A stretch of 64,000 bases of DNA, taken from assembly GCA_963817375.1 (NCBI GenBank), contig CAWFOB010000001.1, positions 558,001-622,000 of the forward strand. The letters are read 5' to 3'. Position 1 is the first letter of the stretch, and each line of letters begins with the position of its first letter. The translations under genes were made by a program, and so were the position numbers. The notes under the pieces are model-generated. The model searched no databases and was not told the origin of the DNA. It saw only the letters and a program-made list of their open reading frames with translations. The stretch is from JACVRM01 sp963817375 (GTDB lineage: Bacteria; Actinomycetota; Thermoleophilia; Gaiellales; Gaiellaceae). Below, piece by piece: positions 33,911 to 42,151 of the stretch.

Positions 33911-35814
33911 GCCGCTTTCCGGCCGGCGGCGACCATGACGCGGGTCGGGGCGTTCTTGAGCACGTAGTCGACCGTGCGGCCGAAGACGGCCTTGCGTCCC
34001 GCCGCCGCGTGTGCCCGGCGCGACGCGCCGAGCACGATCAGCTCGGCGTTGCGCGCACCCGCCTCCTCGACAATGGCGGAACCGGCAGTGCGTGCGCGCA
34101 CGATGCGCGTGTAGACGGGCACGCCGTAGCGCTCGACCAGGGCCTCGGCGTCGTCGAGCAGCTCGTCCGCGGCCTCCTCCTCGGCGTCGCCGAGCCGCGC
34201 GTCGACCGCCACATCCAGCGGCATCTCGAGGACATGCAGGACGGCGATCCGCGAGCCCCGGTCGGACGCGAGCCGCGCGGCGGCGACGAGCGCCTCCTCG
34301 GACTCGGGCGAGCGCACAACCGGCACGACGATCGTCCGGTACTCGACTGTCAGCGACGGCCCGAGCACGAGCGCCGGCGCGCGCACGATCTCGGTCACCG
34401 GCTCGTGGACGAAGCGGCGCCGGTAGACCGTGTAGCCGATCAGGCCGAACAGGATCCAGCCCGCGCCGACCCACCGTGATGTGGGGTTCTGAAGGAGGAT
34501 GACGAGGAACGAGATGAACGTGGCCACGCCGCCGACGAGCGCGAAGACAGGCCACTCGATCCCGCCGATCCTGAGGTTCGGCCGCGCGGTATAGGCCAGC
34601 GGCTCCCCGCGCGCCAGCACCCGCAGCCGCACGATCGAGGCGTGCGCGACCGTGAACGACAGTGTTGCGCCGAACGCATAGAGGGTGCCCACGAACGTGA
34701 CGCTGCCGGGCAGGATCAGCAGGATCGGCGCAATTCCGGCAAACGCGACGAGGGAGATCCACGGCGTCTTGAAGCGCGGGTGGAGCCGCCGGAAGACGCT
34801 CGGCAGCTGGCGGTACGACGCCATCGAGTAGGTGATGCGCGAGGCGCCGATCACGCCGGCGTTGGTCGCGATGTACAGGATCGTCGCCGCCAGGACGCCG
34901 ACGTAGATCCTGAGCACGTTGAGCGTGGCGCCGCTCAAGCCGAGGTTCTCGACGATGCCCAGCACCGGGTCGTTCTGGTAGCCGCCGTCCTCCGGCGGCA
35001 ACGCGAGCAGCGTCGTCAGCTGCCCGTCGATCAACTTCACGGGCAGCGCCGAGAGCGCGATCAGCGGCAGCGTGAAGTAGATGGCGAAGACGGCACCGGC
35101 GACGAGCCGGTACGCGTTCGGGACCATGTGGACCGGGTCGCGCACCTCCTCCGCGAGGTTCGAGACCGTCTCCACCCCCGTGTACGCGAGCATCGCCACG
35201 GGGATCGCGATCGCCAGGTTCGCCCACGTCGGCGCGACGCCCCAGTGCACGTTGTCGACCAGGATCTGCGGGCTGAAGACGAGCACGAACCCGAGGATCA
35301 CGAGCAGTACCTGCGTCGCGAAGTCGATGACGGCGAGGACGATGCTGAGCTTCGCCGCCTCCTGAACGCCGACGATGTTGAGGACGACGAGCGAGACGAT
35401 CACGATCGCGCCGCCGACGATGTCCCACGGGTTCGTCTTGAGCGGCTCCCAGAAGATCGAGAGGTAGTGCGGGACGAAGAACGCCGACGTCGCGACCGTG
35501 ACCATGTAGACGAGCATCTGGCTCCAGCCGGCGCCGAAGCTGACCAGCTCGTTGAACGCGTGGCGCGCGAAGCTGGCGGAGCCGCCGGCCTCGGGGAAGC
35601 GGACCGTCCCCTCCGCGTAGCTCGCGGCGGTCGCCGCGAAGATCAGACCCGCGATGACGAAGACCACCGGCGTCAGTCCGAGCGCGTAGGCGGCTGTCAG
35701 GCCGAGCGCGTAGTAGATCGACGATCCGACGTTGCCGTACGCCGTCGCGAAGAGGGCGGGCGTGCCGAGGACGCGCTCGAGTCCCTGCTGCTGGCGGCGG
35801 CGCCTGCGCGGCAC
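33907..35814 (-). CDS. APC-superfamily transporter with C-terminal universal stress domain (2)
   Basis: 635 aa, GTG start 35812-35814. Permease region ~1-480 with GTPALFATAYGNVGSSIYYALG-type TM1, FPEAGGSASFARHAFNEL, VPHYLSIFWEPLKTNPWDI, IPVAMLAYTGVETVSNLAEE and SRITYSMASYRQLPSVF; USP domain ~500-635 (RTIVVPVVRSPESEEALVAA ... LIVLGASRRAHAAAGRK ... VDYVLKNAPTRVMVAAG). Close paralogue of the next gene and more distant from copy 1. Copies 2 and 3 share the whole architecture, pointing to local duplication. Confidence 0.85.
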   Translation of the reverse strand: MPRRRRRQQQGLERVLGTPALFATAYGNVGSSIYYALGLTAAYALGLTPVVFVIAGLIFAATAASYAEGTVRFPEAGGSASFARHAFNELVSFGAGWSQMLVYMVTVATSAFFVPHYLSIFWEPLKTNPWDIVGGAIVIVSLVVLNIVGVQEAAKLSIVLAVIDFATQVLLVILGFVLVFSPQILVDNVHWGVAPTWANLAIAIPVAMLAYTGVETVSNLAEEVRDPVHMVPNAYRLVAGAVFAIYFTLPLIALSALPVKLIDGQLTTLLALPPEDGGYQNDPVLGIVENLGLSGATLNVLRIYVGVLAATILYIATNAGVIGASRITYSMASYRQLPSVFRRLHPRFKTPWISLVAFAGIAPILLILPGSVTFVGTLYAFGATLSFTVAHASIVRLRVLARGEPLAYTARPNLRIGGIEWPVFALVGGVATFISFLVILLQNPTSRWVGAGWILFGLIGYTVYRRRFVHEPVTEIVRAPALVLGPSLTVEYRTIVVPVVRSPESEEALVAAARLASDRGSRIAVLHVLEMPLDVAVDARLGDAEEEAADELLDDAEALVERYGVPVYTRIVRARTAGSAIVEEAGARNAELIVLGASRRAHAAAGRKAVFGRTVDYVLKNAPTRVMVAAGRKAA

Positions 35815-35839
35815 GGCGGGACTCTAGTGGGGAGAAAGG

Positions 35840-37777
35840 TCAGTGCTCGGCGGCGACCGCGCGCTGAGTGTGGCGGCCGTTTCGCGCACCACGCAACGGC
35901 GGCGCCGCGACCATCGTCCGGCACGGTGCGTACTTGAGGATGTACTCGACGTTGCGCGGGAACGGGTGGTGCCGCGACGCGCGCTCGTTACGCTCGGCGC
36001 CGATGATCAGGATCTCGGCGTTCCGGCGCGCCGCCTCCGCGACGATCTCCGGGCCGGCCGCCCGGGCACGCAGCAGCCGGCCGACCGCGCGCACGCCGTA
36101 GCGGTCGAGCAGGGCCTCGGCATCGTCGAGCGTCCGATGCGCCTCCTCCTCCGCCGCGACCGGCGCGTCCATCGGCAGGTCGAGCGACACCTCCACAACC
36201 GCGACGATCTCGACGACGGCGTTGCGCTCAGCGGCGAGGCGGGCCGCCGCGACCAGCGCCTCCTCCGTGCCCGCGGAGCGGATGACCGGCACGACGATCG
36301 AGCGGTACTCGATCGTGAGCGAGGGCCCGAGCATCTGCGCCGGCGCCCGCACGGTGGCGCGTAGCGGCAGATGCGCGAAGCGGCGACGGTAGATGACGAA
36401 GACGGCGAAGCCGACGCCGAGCCAGCTGAGCCCGACCCAGCGGGTCAGCGGCTCCTCCACGTTGACGACGACCCAAGCCGAGGCCGTGCCGAGCAGCCCG
36501 ACGATCGAGAAGAGGGGCCAGTCGACGCCGCGCCAGCGGAGGTTCGGCTTGCCCTTGACGATCAGCTCGGCGTCCGGGAAGCGGTAGCGCAAGGCGATCA
36601 GCGACGCGTTCGCGATCGCGAACGAGAGCATCGCCCCGAATGAGTACATCGTCCCGAGAAAGGTGATGCGGCCGGGCGAGAGCACAAGGATCGGGAGCAG
36701 GCCGGAGAAGAAGATCAGCGAGAGCCAAGGCGTCTTGAACTTCCGGTGCAGCCGGTGGAAGAGCCCTGGCAGCTGCCGGTAGCTGGACATCGCGTAGGTC
36801 ACGCGCGACGAGCCGATCACGCCCGCGTTCGCGGCGATCAGCAGGATCGTCGCCGCGAGCAGGCCGACGTAGATCCGGAGCCCGTCGAGCGCGGTGCCGT
36901 GCAGGCCGAGGTTCGACACGACGCCCAGGACCGGGTCATTCGCGAACCCGTGCTGCTCCGGAGGAAGGCCGAGGCGGGTCGCGTAGCCACCGCCGGCCAC
37001 GCGCTCGACCGGCAGTGCCATGAGCGCGATCGCCGGGAGCGTCAGGTAGATGGAGAAGACGGCGACGGCCACGGCCTTGTAGGCGCGCGGCACGGCACGC
37101 TGTGGGTCACGCGTCTCCTGGGCCAGGTTGGAGATTGTTTCCATCCCGGTGTACGCGATCATCCCGATCGGGATCGCGAGCAGGAAGTCGCCCCACGTCG
37201 GCGCGACGCCGAGATGGATGTTGTCGATGAGGATGCGGGGCTTGAAGATCAGCGCCAGGCCGATCAGCACGAGCAAGAGCTGCGTGCCGAAGTCCACCAC
37301 CGCGAGCACCACGTTCACGCGGGTTGACTCGCGGATCCCGAAGAAGTTCAGCGTGACGAGCAGGCAAACGACGGTGACCCCGCCGGCGATGTCCCACGGG
37401 CTCGTCCGCAGCGGCTCCCAGAAGACCGAGAGGTAGTGCGGGATGAAGAACGCCGAGATCGAGATCGTGACGACGTAATTGAGCATCTGGGCCCAGCCGG
37501 CCCCGAAGCTCGCCACCTCGTTGAACGCGTGGCGGGCGAAGCTCGAGGAGCCGCCGGCCTCCGGGTACCGGACCGTGCCCTCCGCGTACGTCGTCGCGGT
37601 GGCGGCGAAGAAGATGCCGGCGATGACGAAGACGAGCGGCGTGAGGCCGAGCGCGAAGACCGCCGTGACGCCGAGCGCGTAGTAGATCGAGGAGCCGACG
37701 TCGCCGTAGGCCGTCGCGAACAGCGCAGGAGCACCGAGAACCCGGTCCAGGTCCTGTGGTCGCCTCCGGCGCAGCAC
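35840..37777 (-). CDS. APC-superfamily transporter with C-terminal universal stress domain (3)
   Basis: 645 aa, GTG start 37775-37777. Same layout as the previous gene: LFATAYGDVGSSIYYALGVT, YPEAGGSSSFARHAFNEVAS, IPHYLSVFWEPLRTSPWDIA, IPIGMIAYTGMETISNLAQE, SRVTYAMSSYRQLPGLFHRL, then a USP domain from about 500 (RSIVVPVIRSAGTEEALVAA ... EYILKYAPCRTMVAAPPL) and a ~15-residue tail. It differs at TM1 (AYGD versus AYGN), where a charged residue could matter for cation binding; KimA uses an Asp in this region. Substrate unknown. Confidence 0.85.
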   Translation of the reverse strand: MLRRRRPQDLDRVLGAPALFATAYGDVGSSIYYALGVTAVFALGLTPLVFVIAGIFFAATATTYAEGTVRYPEAGGSSSFARHAFNEVASFGAGWAQMLNYVVTISISAFFIPHYLSVFWEPLRTSPWDIAGGVTVVCLLVTLNFFGIRESTRVNVVLAVVDFGTQLLLVLIGLALIFKPRILIDNIHLGVAPTWGDFLLAIPIGMIAYTGMETISNLAQETRDPQRAVPRAYKAVAVAVFSIYLTLPAIALMALPVERVAGGGYATRLGLPPEQHGFANDPVLGVVSNLGLHGTALDGLRIYVGLLAATILLIAANAGVIGSSRVTYAMSSYRQLPGLFHRLHRKFKTPWLSLIFFSGLLPILVLSPGRITFLGTMYSFGAMLSFAIANASLIALRYRFPDAELIVKGKPNLRWRGVDWPLFSIVGLLGTASAWVVVNVEEPLTRWVGLSWLGVGFAVFVIYRRRFAHLPLRATVRAPAQMLGPSLTIEYRSIVVPVIRSAGTEEALVAAARLAAERNAVVEIVAVVEVSLDLPMDAPVAAEEEAHRTLDDAEALLDRYGVRAVGRLLRARAAGPEIVAEAARRNAEILIIGAERNERASRHHPFPRNVEYILKYAPCRTMVAAPPLRGARNGRHTQRAVAAEH

Positions 37778-37821
37778 TCATTGACGCTACGGCGCCCCGC
37801 CTCAAGATTTCCTCAGGATCC

Positions 37822-38358
37822 TCAGGCGGCGAGCGGCGGCGCCGGCTTCAGCACCAGCGTCTCCGCGGGAGCATGCGACAGCAGCCATACGAGCTGCTTC
37901 TCGGTGAAGCCGCCGTGCCCGTTGGACGGCGCGGGCACCACGATCCGGTCGAACCCTTCGACCTCCCACAGGCGGCTGAGCGCATGCGTCAGCGTCCGTC
38001 CCTTCTCGATCCGCGCGTCGACCGGCACGTTCGCCTGCAACGCCGCCAGCTCCACCGCTTCCAGCAGCGGCATCGCGCGCGCCACGTTGTCGCGCTGCGG
38101 CGAGTCCTCGGCGTACTGGAGCGGCACGACGAGGAGGTAGGCGGGCACCAGCACCGCATCCTCCGCGCGCGCGATGCGGATCGCGGCCGCGAGGACCGTC
38201 GGGTCGAGCTCGCCGGTGAACGGCACGAGGATCCGCCGGGCGCCCGGGCGTACCGGGAGCCGCCGGGGCGGGCGACGCCGCCACGCGATCGCGCCCACGA
38301 CGATGACCGCCGCGAGCACGCCCGTGATGGCGAGCAGGACGTAATCGACGCCGCTCAC
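37822..38358 (-). CDS. Membrane-anchored universal stress protein
   Basis: 178 aa. One N-terminal TM helix (VDYVLLAITGVLAAVIVVGAI), a basic linker (RRRPPRRLPVRPG) and a USP fold (RRILVPFTGELDPTVLAAAIR, AYLLVVPLQYAEDS, FDRIVVPAPSNGHGGFTEKQ, LLSHAPAETLVLKP). The ATP-loop glycines are replaced by PSNGHGG, so nucleotide binding is uncertain. GTG start overlaps the stop of the KdpD sensor half (38355-38358), placing it in the kdp block. Confidence 0.8.
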   Translation of the reverse strand: MSGVDYVLLAITGVLAAVIVVGAIAWRRRPPRRLPVRPGARRILVPFTGELDPTVLAAAIRIARAEDAVLVPAYLLVVPLQYAEDSPQRDNVARAMPLLEAVELAALQANVPVDARIEKGRTLTHALSRLWEVEGFDRIVVPAPSNGHGGFTEKQLVWLLSHAPAETLVLKPAPPLAA

Positions 38359-39446
38359 GCCGTCAGCTCCGCACGCTTCGCCCGGTTCTGGACGACGCGG
38401 ATGTCGACGCCGGGCAGGTTCCGCACGAGCGCCGAGACGAGCGAGCCGCGGAAGATCTCGCGCCTCCGGGACTCGTTCGGCGTCCCCACGACGACGTAGG
38501 TGATCCCGCGCTCGGCAACCACATGCCGCACGGTCGCGACGAGGTCGTCCCCTTCCTCCTCGAGGAAGTGGGCGCCGAGGATGACGGCCAGGCGCCGGAG
38601 CGCGGCCAGCGACACCTCCGCCTCCTCGGTCGGCTTCCGGCCCGGCTTCTGGACCCAGAGCACGTCCAGCTCACCGCCGAGGCGCTCGGCCGACCGCCAC
38701 GCGCGCCGCATGATCCGCTGTGATCGCGGCTCCGGCGTCACGAGCACCAGCACGCGCTCGGCGACCGCCTGCTGGCTGAGAGGATCGAGAACCGTCGCCT
38801 GCCGGCGCGATTCCACGTCCTCCGCGACCTCGCGGAGGGCCAGCTCGCGCAGCGACGACAGCTTGTCGGCGCGGAAGAAGTTGTCGAGTGCGATTTCCGC
38901 CCGCTCCCGCGGGTAGACCTTGCCCGCGCGCAGGCGCTCCTGGAGCGCCTCGGGCGAGAGGTCGACGAGGAGGACCTCGTCGGCCATCTCGAGCACGCTG
39001 TCGGGGAAGGTCTCGCGGACGCGGATGTCCGTCAGCTCGGCGATCGCGTCGTTCAGGCTCTCGAGGTGCTGGATGTTGACGGTCGAGATCACGTCGATGC
39101 CCGCCTCGAGCACGTCGTCGATGTCCTCGTAGCGCTTCTCGTTGCGCATGCCGGGCGCGTTCGTGTGCGCGAGCTCGTCGATCAGCGCGAGCTCGGGGGC
39201 CCGCCGGATGACGGCGTCGACGTCCATCTCCTCGAGCTCGAGCTCCCCATGCTCGGCCTTCAGGCGCTGCACGACCTCGAGCCCCTCGGCGAGCGCCGTC
39301 GTCTCGCGGCGGTCGTGCGGCTCGAGGTATCCGATCACGACGTCGCGGCCGTCGGCCTTCGCGTGCTGCCCCTCCTGGAGCATCCGGTACGTCTTCCCCA
39401 CGCCCGCGGCCATCCCGAGCAGGATCCGGTAGTGGCCGCGCGCCAC
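38355..39446 (-). CDS. kdpD: KdpD N-terminal sensor half (KdpD domain + USP), no kinase
   Basis: 363 aa corresponding to only the cytoplasmic N-terminal part of KdpD. Residues ~8-215 are the KdpD domain with Walker A GMAAGVGKTYRML (11-23), YLEPHDRRETTALAEGL and LALIDELAHTNAPGMRNEKR (Walker B-like). About 235-350 is a USP-like domain (AERVLVLVTPEPRSQRIMRR ... YVVVGTPNESRRREIF), the region that binds c-di-AMP in some KdpD proteins. It ends before the TM and kinase regions, which are encoded separately at 44765-46147. GTG start 39444-39446. A clean separate gene, not a frameshift product. Confidence 0.9.
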   Translation of the reverse strand: MARGHYRILLGMAAGVGKTYRMLQEGQHAKADGRDVVIGYLEPHDRRETTALAEGLEVVQRLKAEHGELELEEMDVDAVIRRAPELALIDELAHTNAPGMRNEKRYEDIDDVLEAGIDVISTVNIQHLESLNDAIAELTDIRVRETFPDSVLEMADEVLLVDLSPEALQERLRAGKVYPRERAEIALDNFFRADKLSSLRELALREVAEDVESRRQATVLDPLSQQAVAERVLVLVTPEPRSQRIMRRAWRSAERLGGELDVLWVQKPGRKPTEEAEVSLAALRRLAVILGAHFLEEEGDDLVATVRHVVAERGITYVVVGTPNESRRREIFRGSLVSALVRNLPGVDIRVVQNRAKRAELTA

Positions 39447-39493
39447 GAGCTACCCCGCGTCCAACCGAAGCGAGCCACCGCGCCGGGAGGGAT

Positions 39494-39540
39494 TGAACGG
39501 GTGCACACGTTCGAACGACCACGCCCACGGCCCCCGTTCA
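39494..39540. repeat. Nested inverted repeat between kdpB and kdpD sensor half
   Basis: Outer arms TGAACGGG (39494-39501) and CCCGTTCA (39533-39540) enclose the perfect ten-base palindrome CGTTCGAACG (39508-39517). It lies in the only sizeable gap (96 bases) within the kdp region, directly after the kdpB stop. Could be a partial terminator setting kdpD expression below kdpFACB, or an operator. Confidence 0.45.
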
Positions 39541-39542
39541 GT

Positions 39543-41567
39543 TCACGCTCCGAAGACGTTGTGAATCAGCAGGTCGATGAGCTTGATCCCGATGAAGGGC
39601 AGGATCATGCCGCCGACGCCGTAGATGAGGAGGTTCCGGCGGAGCAGGGCGGTCGCACCGATGGCGCGGTACTTGACGCCGCGTAGCGCAAGCGGAATGA
39701 GAGCCGGAATCACGAGCGCGTTGAAGATGATCGCGGAGATGATGGCGCTCTTCGGCGTGCCCAGGTGCATGATGTTCAGCGTGTTGAGCGGGCCGCGCTC
39801 GCCGGGCTTGGACGCGTAGGTGAACGCGAACATCGCCGGGATGATCGCGAAGTACTTCGCCACGTCGTTCGCGATCGAGAACGTCGTGAGCGAGCCGCGT
39901 GTGATCAGCAGCTGCTTGCCGACCTCGACGATCTCGATCAGCTTGGTCGGGTTCGAGTCGAGGTCGACCATGTTGCCGGCCTCCTTGGCCGCAGTCGTCC
40001 CGGTGTTCATCGCGACGCCGACGTCGGCCTGGGCGAGCGCCGGGGCGTCGTTGGTGCCGTCGCCCGTCATCGCGACCAGCCGCCCGCGGCCCTGCTCCTC
40101 CTTGATCAGCGCCATCTTCGCCTCGGGCGTCGCCTCGGCGAGGAAGTCGTCGACGCCCGCCTCCTGCGCGATGACGGCCGCGGTGACCTTGTTGTCGCCG
40201 GTGATCATCACGGTGCGGATGCCCATCCGGCGCAGCTCGTCGAAGCGCTCGTTCATGCCGCCCTTGACGATGTCCTTGAGGTAGACGACGCCCAGCGCCC
40301 AGTTGTCCCGGGCGACGACGAGCGGCGTACCGCCCTGCTCGGCGACGTACTGGACGATCCGGTCGAGCTCCGCCGGCGGGTGGCCGCCCTGCTCGACGAT
40401 GAGCTTCTTGACCGAGTCGGCCGCGCCCTTGCGGATCACGGTGCCGTTCAGGTTGACGCCGCTCATGCGCGTCGTCGCGCTGAAGGGAACGAACTCGTGC
40501 TCGCCGAGCTCACGCTCCCGCAGCCCGAACCTCTCCTTCGCGAGGACGACGATCGAGCGCCCCTCGGGCGTCTCGTCCGCGAGCGAGGCGAGCTGGGCGA
40601 CCTCGGCGAGCTCGCGCTCGTCGACGCCGTCCACCGGCAGGAACTCGGCGGCCTGGCGGTTGCCGAGCGTAATGGTTCCCGTCTTGTCGAGCAGCAGCAC
40701 GTCGACGTCGCCCGATGCCTCGACCGCGCGGCCCGACATGGCGAGCACGTTGCGCTGCACGAGCCTGTCCATCCCGGCGATGCCGATCGCTGAGAGCAGG
40801 GCGCCGATCGTCGTGGGGATCAGCGCCACGAGCAGCGCGATCAGGACGGTCGTCCCCTGCGGCGAGAGCGCGTAGATGGAGAACGGCCGCAGTGTGACCA
40901 CGGCTGCGAGGAAGGTGATGGTGAGGCCGGCCAGCAGGATGTTCAGCGCAATCTCGTTCGGCGTCTTGCGGCGCTCTGCGCCCTCGACCAGCGCGATCAT
41001 CCGGTCCAGGAACGACTGCCCGGGCTCCTGGGTGACCTCGATGACGAGCCGGTCGGAGAGAAGCTTCGTCCCCCCCGTGACGGCCGAGCGGTCGCCGCCC
41101 GACTCGCGGATCACCGGTGCCGACTCGCCGGTGATCGCCGACTCGTCCACGGAGCCGACGCCCTCGATCACTTCGCCGTCCGCCGGGATGACCTCGCCCG
41201 CTTCGACGACGACCACGTCACCGCGCTGCAGGTCCGGGGCCGGCACCTCGCGGCCGTCGCGCAGGCGCGCGTTCGTCGTCGTACGCGTGGCGCGCAGTGC
41301 GTTTGCCTGGGCCTTGCCGCGTCCCTCGGCGATGGCCTCCGCGAAGTTCGCGAAGAGCACGGTCATCCAGAGCCAGAACGCGACGATCCCGGTGAACCAG
41401 TCGAAGCTGTTCTTGAAGAACAGAACGGTCGTGATCACCGAGCCGAGCTCGACGATGAACATGACCGGGTTGTGGAACTGGACGCGCGGGTCGAGCTTGA
41501 CGAACGAGTCCTTGATCGCCGGGACCATGATATCCGGCGTGAAGAGTGACTCGCTGCGCCGGCTCAT
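39543..41567 (-). CDS. kdpB: Potassium-transporting P-type ATPase subunit KdpB
   Basis: 674 aa, full length. P-type ATPase catalytic subunit energising K+ uptake through KdpA. Phosphorylation motif LLLDKTGTITLGN (Asp294), TGES loop SAITGESAPV (Ser149 equals the inhibitory phospho-Ser162 of E. coli), nucleotide-binding region, hinge MTGDGTNDAPALAQADVGVA and C-terminal helices (LLRRNLLIYGVGGMILPFIG). Start ATG overlaps the kdpC stop by four bases. Order here is A-C-B rather than the usual A-B-C. Confidence 0.97.
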   Translation of the reverse strand: MSRRSESLFTPDIMVPAIKDSFVKLDPRVQFHNPVMFIVELGSVITTVLFFKNSFDWFTGIVAFWLWMTVLFANFAEAIAEGRGKAQANALRATRTTTNARLRDGREVPAPDLQRGDVVVVEAGEVIPADGEVIEGVGSVDESAITGESAPVIRESGGDRSAVTGGTKLLSDRLVIEVTQEPGQSFLDRMIALVEGAERRKTPNEIALNILLAGLTITFLAAVVTLRPFSIYALSPQGTTVLIALLVALIPTTIGALLSAIGIAGMDRLVQRNVLAMSGRAVEASGDVDVLLLDKTGTITLGNRQAAEFLPVDGVDERELAEVAQLASLADETPEGRSIVVLAKERFGLRERELGEHEFVPFSATTRMSGVNLNGTVIRKGAADSVKKLIVEQGGHPPAELDRIVQYVAEQGGTPLVVARDNWALGVVYLKDIVKGGMNERFDELRRMGIRTVMITGDNKVTAAVIAQEAGVDDFLAEATPEAKMALIKEEQGRGRLVAMTGDGTNDAPALAQADVGVAMNTGTTAAKEAGNMVDLDSNPTKLIEIVEVGKQLLITRGSLTTFSIANDVAKYFAIIPAMFAFTYASKPGERGPLNTLNIMHLGTPKSAIISAIIFNALVIPALIPLALRGVKYRAIGATALLRRNLLIYGVGGMILPFIGIKLIDLLIHNVFGA

Positions 41568-42151
41568 GCCGCCTCCTTGTCAAGTGCGAGGTTGAGCTTC
41601 AGCACGTTGACCCCGGGCTCCCCGAGGAAGCCGAGCGACCGGCCGTCCGTGTTCTGGTCGATGAGCTGCTGCACCCGATCGGCCGACAGACCGCGCACCT
41701 TGGCGATGCGCGCCGCCTGGAGCCGGGCGTACAGGGGTGTGATGTCGGGGTCGACGCCCGAGGCCGAGGTGGTGACAGCGTCGACCGGGATGTCGCCGAT
41801 CGTCAGGCTGGGGTTGTACGGCCGCTCGAGCTTCAGGATGGCGAGGGCAGCGGCGCGCACATTCTTCGCGAGGTCGGGATTCGTCGGCCCGAGGTTCGCG
41901 AAGGTCGTCGCCGCGGCGTTGTAGGCCGGACTGGTCGCGGAGGGGCGGCCGTGGAAGTACCGAGGCGTCTTGAACTCCTGGCCGACCAGCTTCGATCCGA
42001 CGACCCGGCCGTTGCGCTCGATCAGGCTGCCGTTCGACTTGTTCGGGAAGACGACCCGGGCAAACCCGGTCATCACGAGGGGGTAGACGAGCCCAAGCGC
42101 CACCGTCAGGACGACGACGGCAAGGGCGGAGCGGAGCGCCGTGCGGATCAC
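41564..42151 (-). CDS. kdpC: Potassium-transporting ATPase subunit KdpC
   Basis: 195 aa, normal length. One N-terminal TM helix (LAVVVLTVALGLVYPLVMTGFA) followed by an extracytoplasmic domain with family motifs NGSLIERNGRVVGSKLVGQEF, YFHGRPSATSPAYN, DAVTTSASGVDPDITPLYA and GRSLGFLGEPGVNVLKLNLAL. Needed for assembly of KdpB with KdpA. Overlaps kdpA and kdpB by four bases each, so it is translated between them. Confidence 0.97.
   Translation of the reverse strand: MIRTALRSALAVVVLTVALGLVYPLVMTGFARVVFPNKSNGSLIERNGRVVGSKLVGQEFKTPRYFHGRPSATSPAYNAAATTFANLGPTNPDLAKNVRAAALAILKLERPYNPSLTIGDIPVDAVTTSASGVDPDITPLYARLQAARIAKVRGLSADRVQQLIDQNTDGRSLGFLGEPGVNVLKLNLALDKEAA

Noticed and set aside
38355..39446. 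KdpD as a truncated pseudogene
   Set aside because: The gene has an intact frame, complete KdpD and USP domains and overlaps its neighbour; the kinase half exists as a separate intact gene.
39495..39512. Possible LexA/SOS box (GAAC...GTTC) between kdpB and kdpD
   Set aside because: Spacing between half-sites is ten bases, not the four required by the actinobacterial LexA box.
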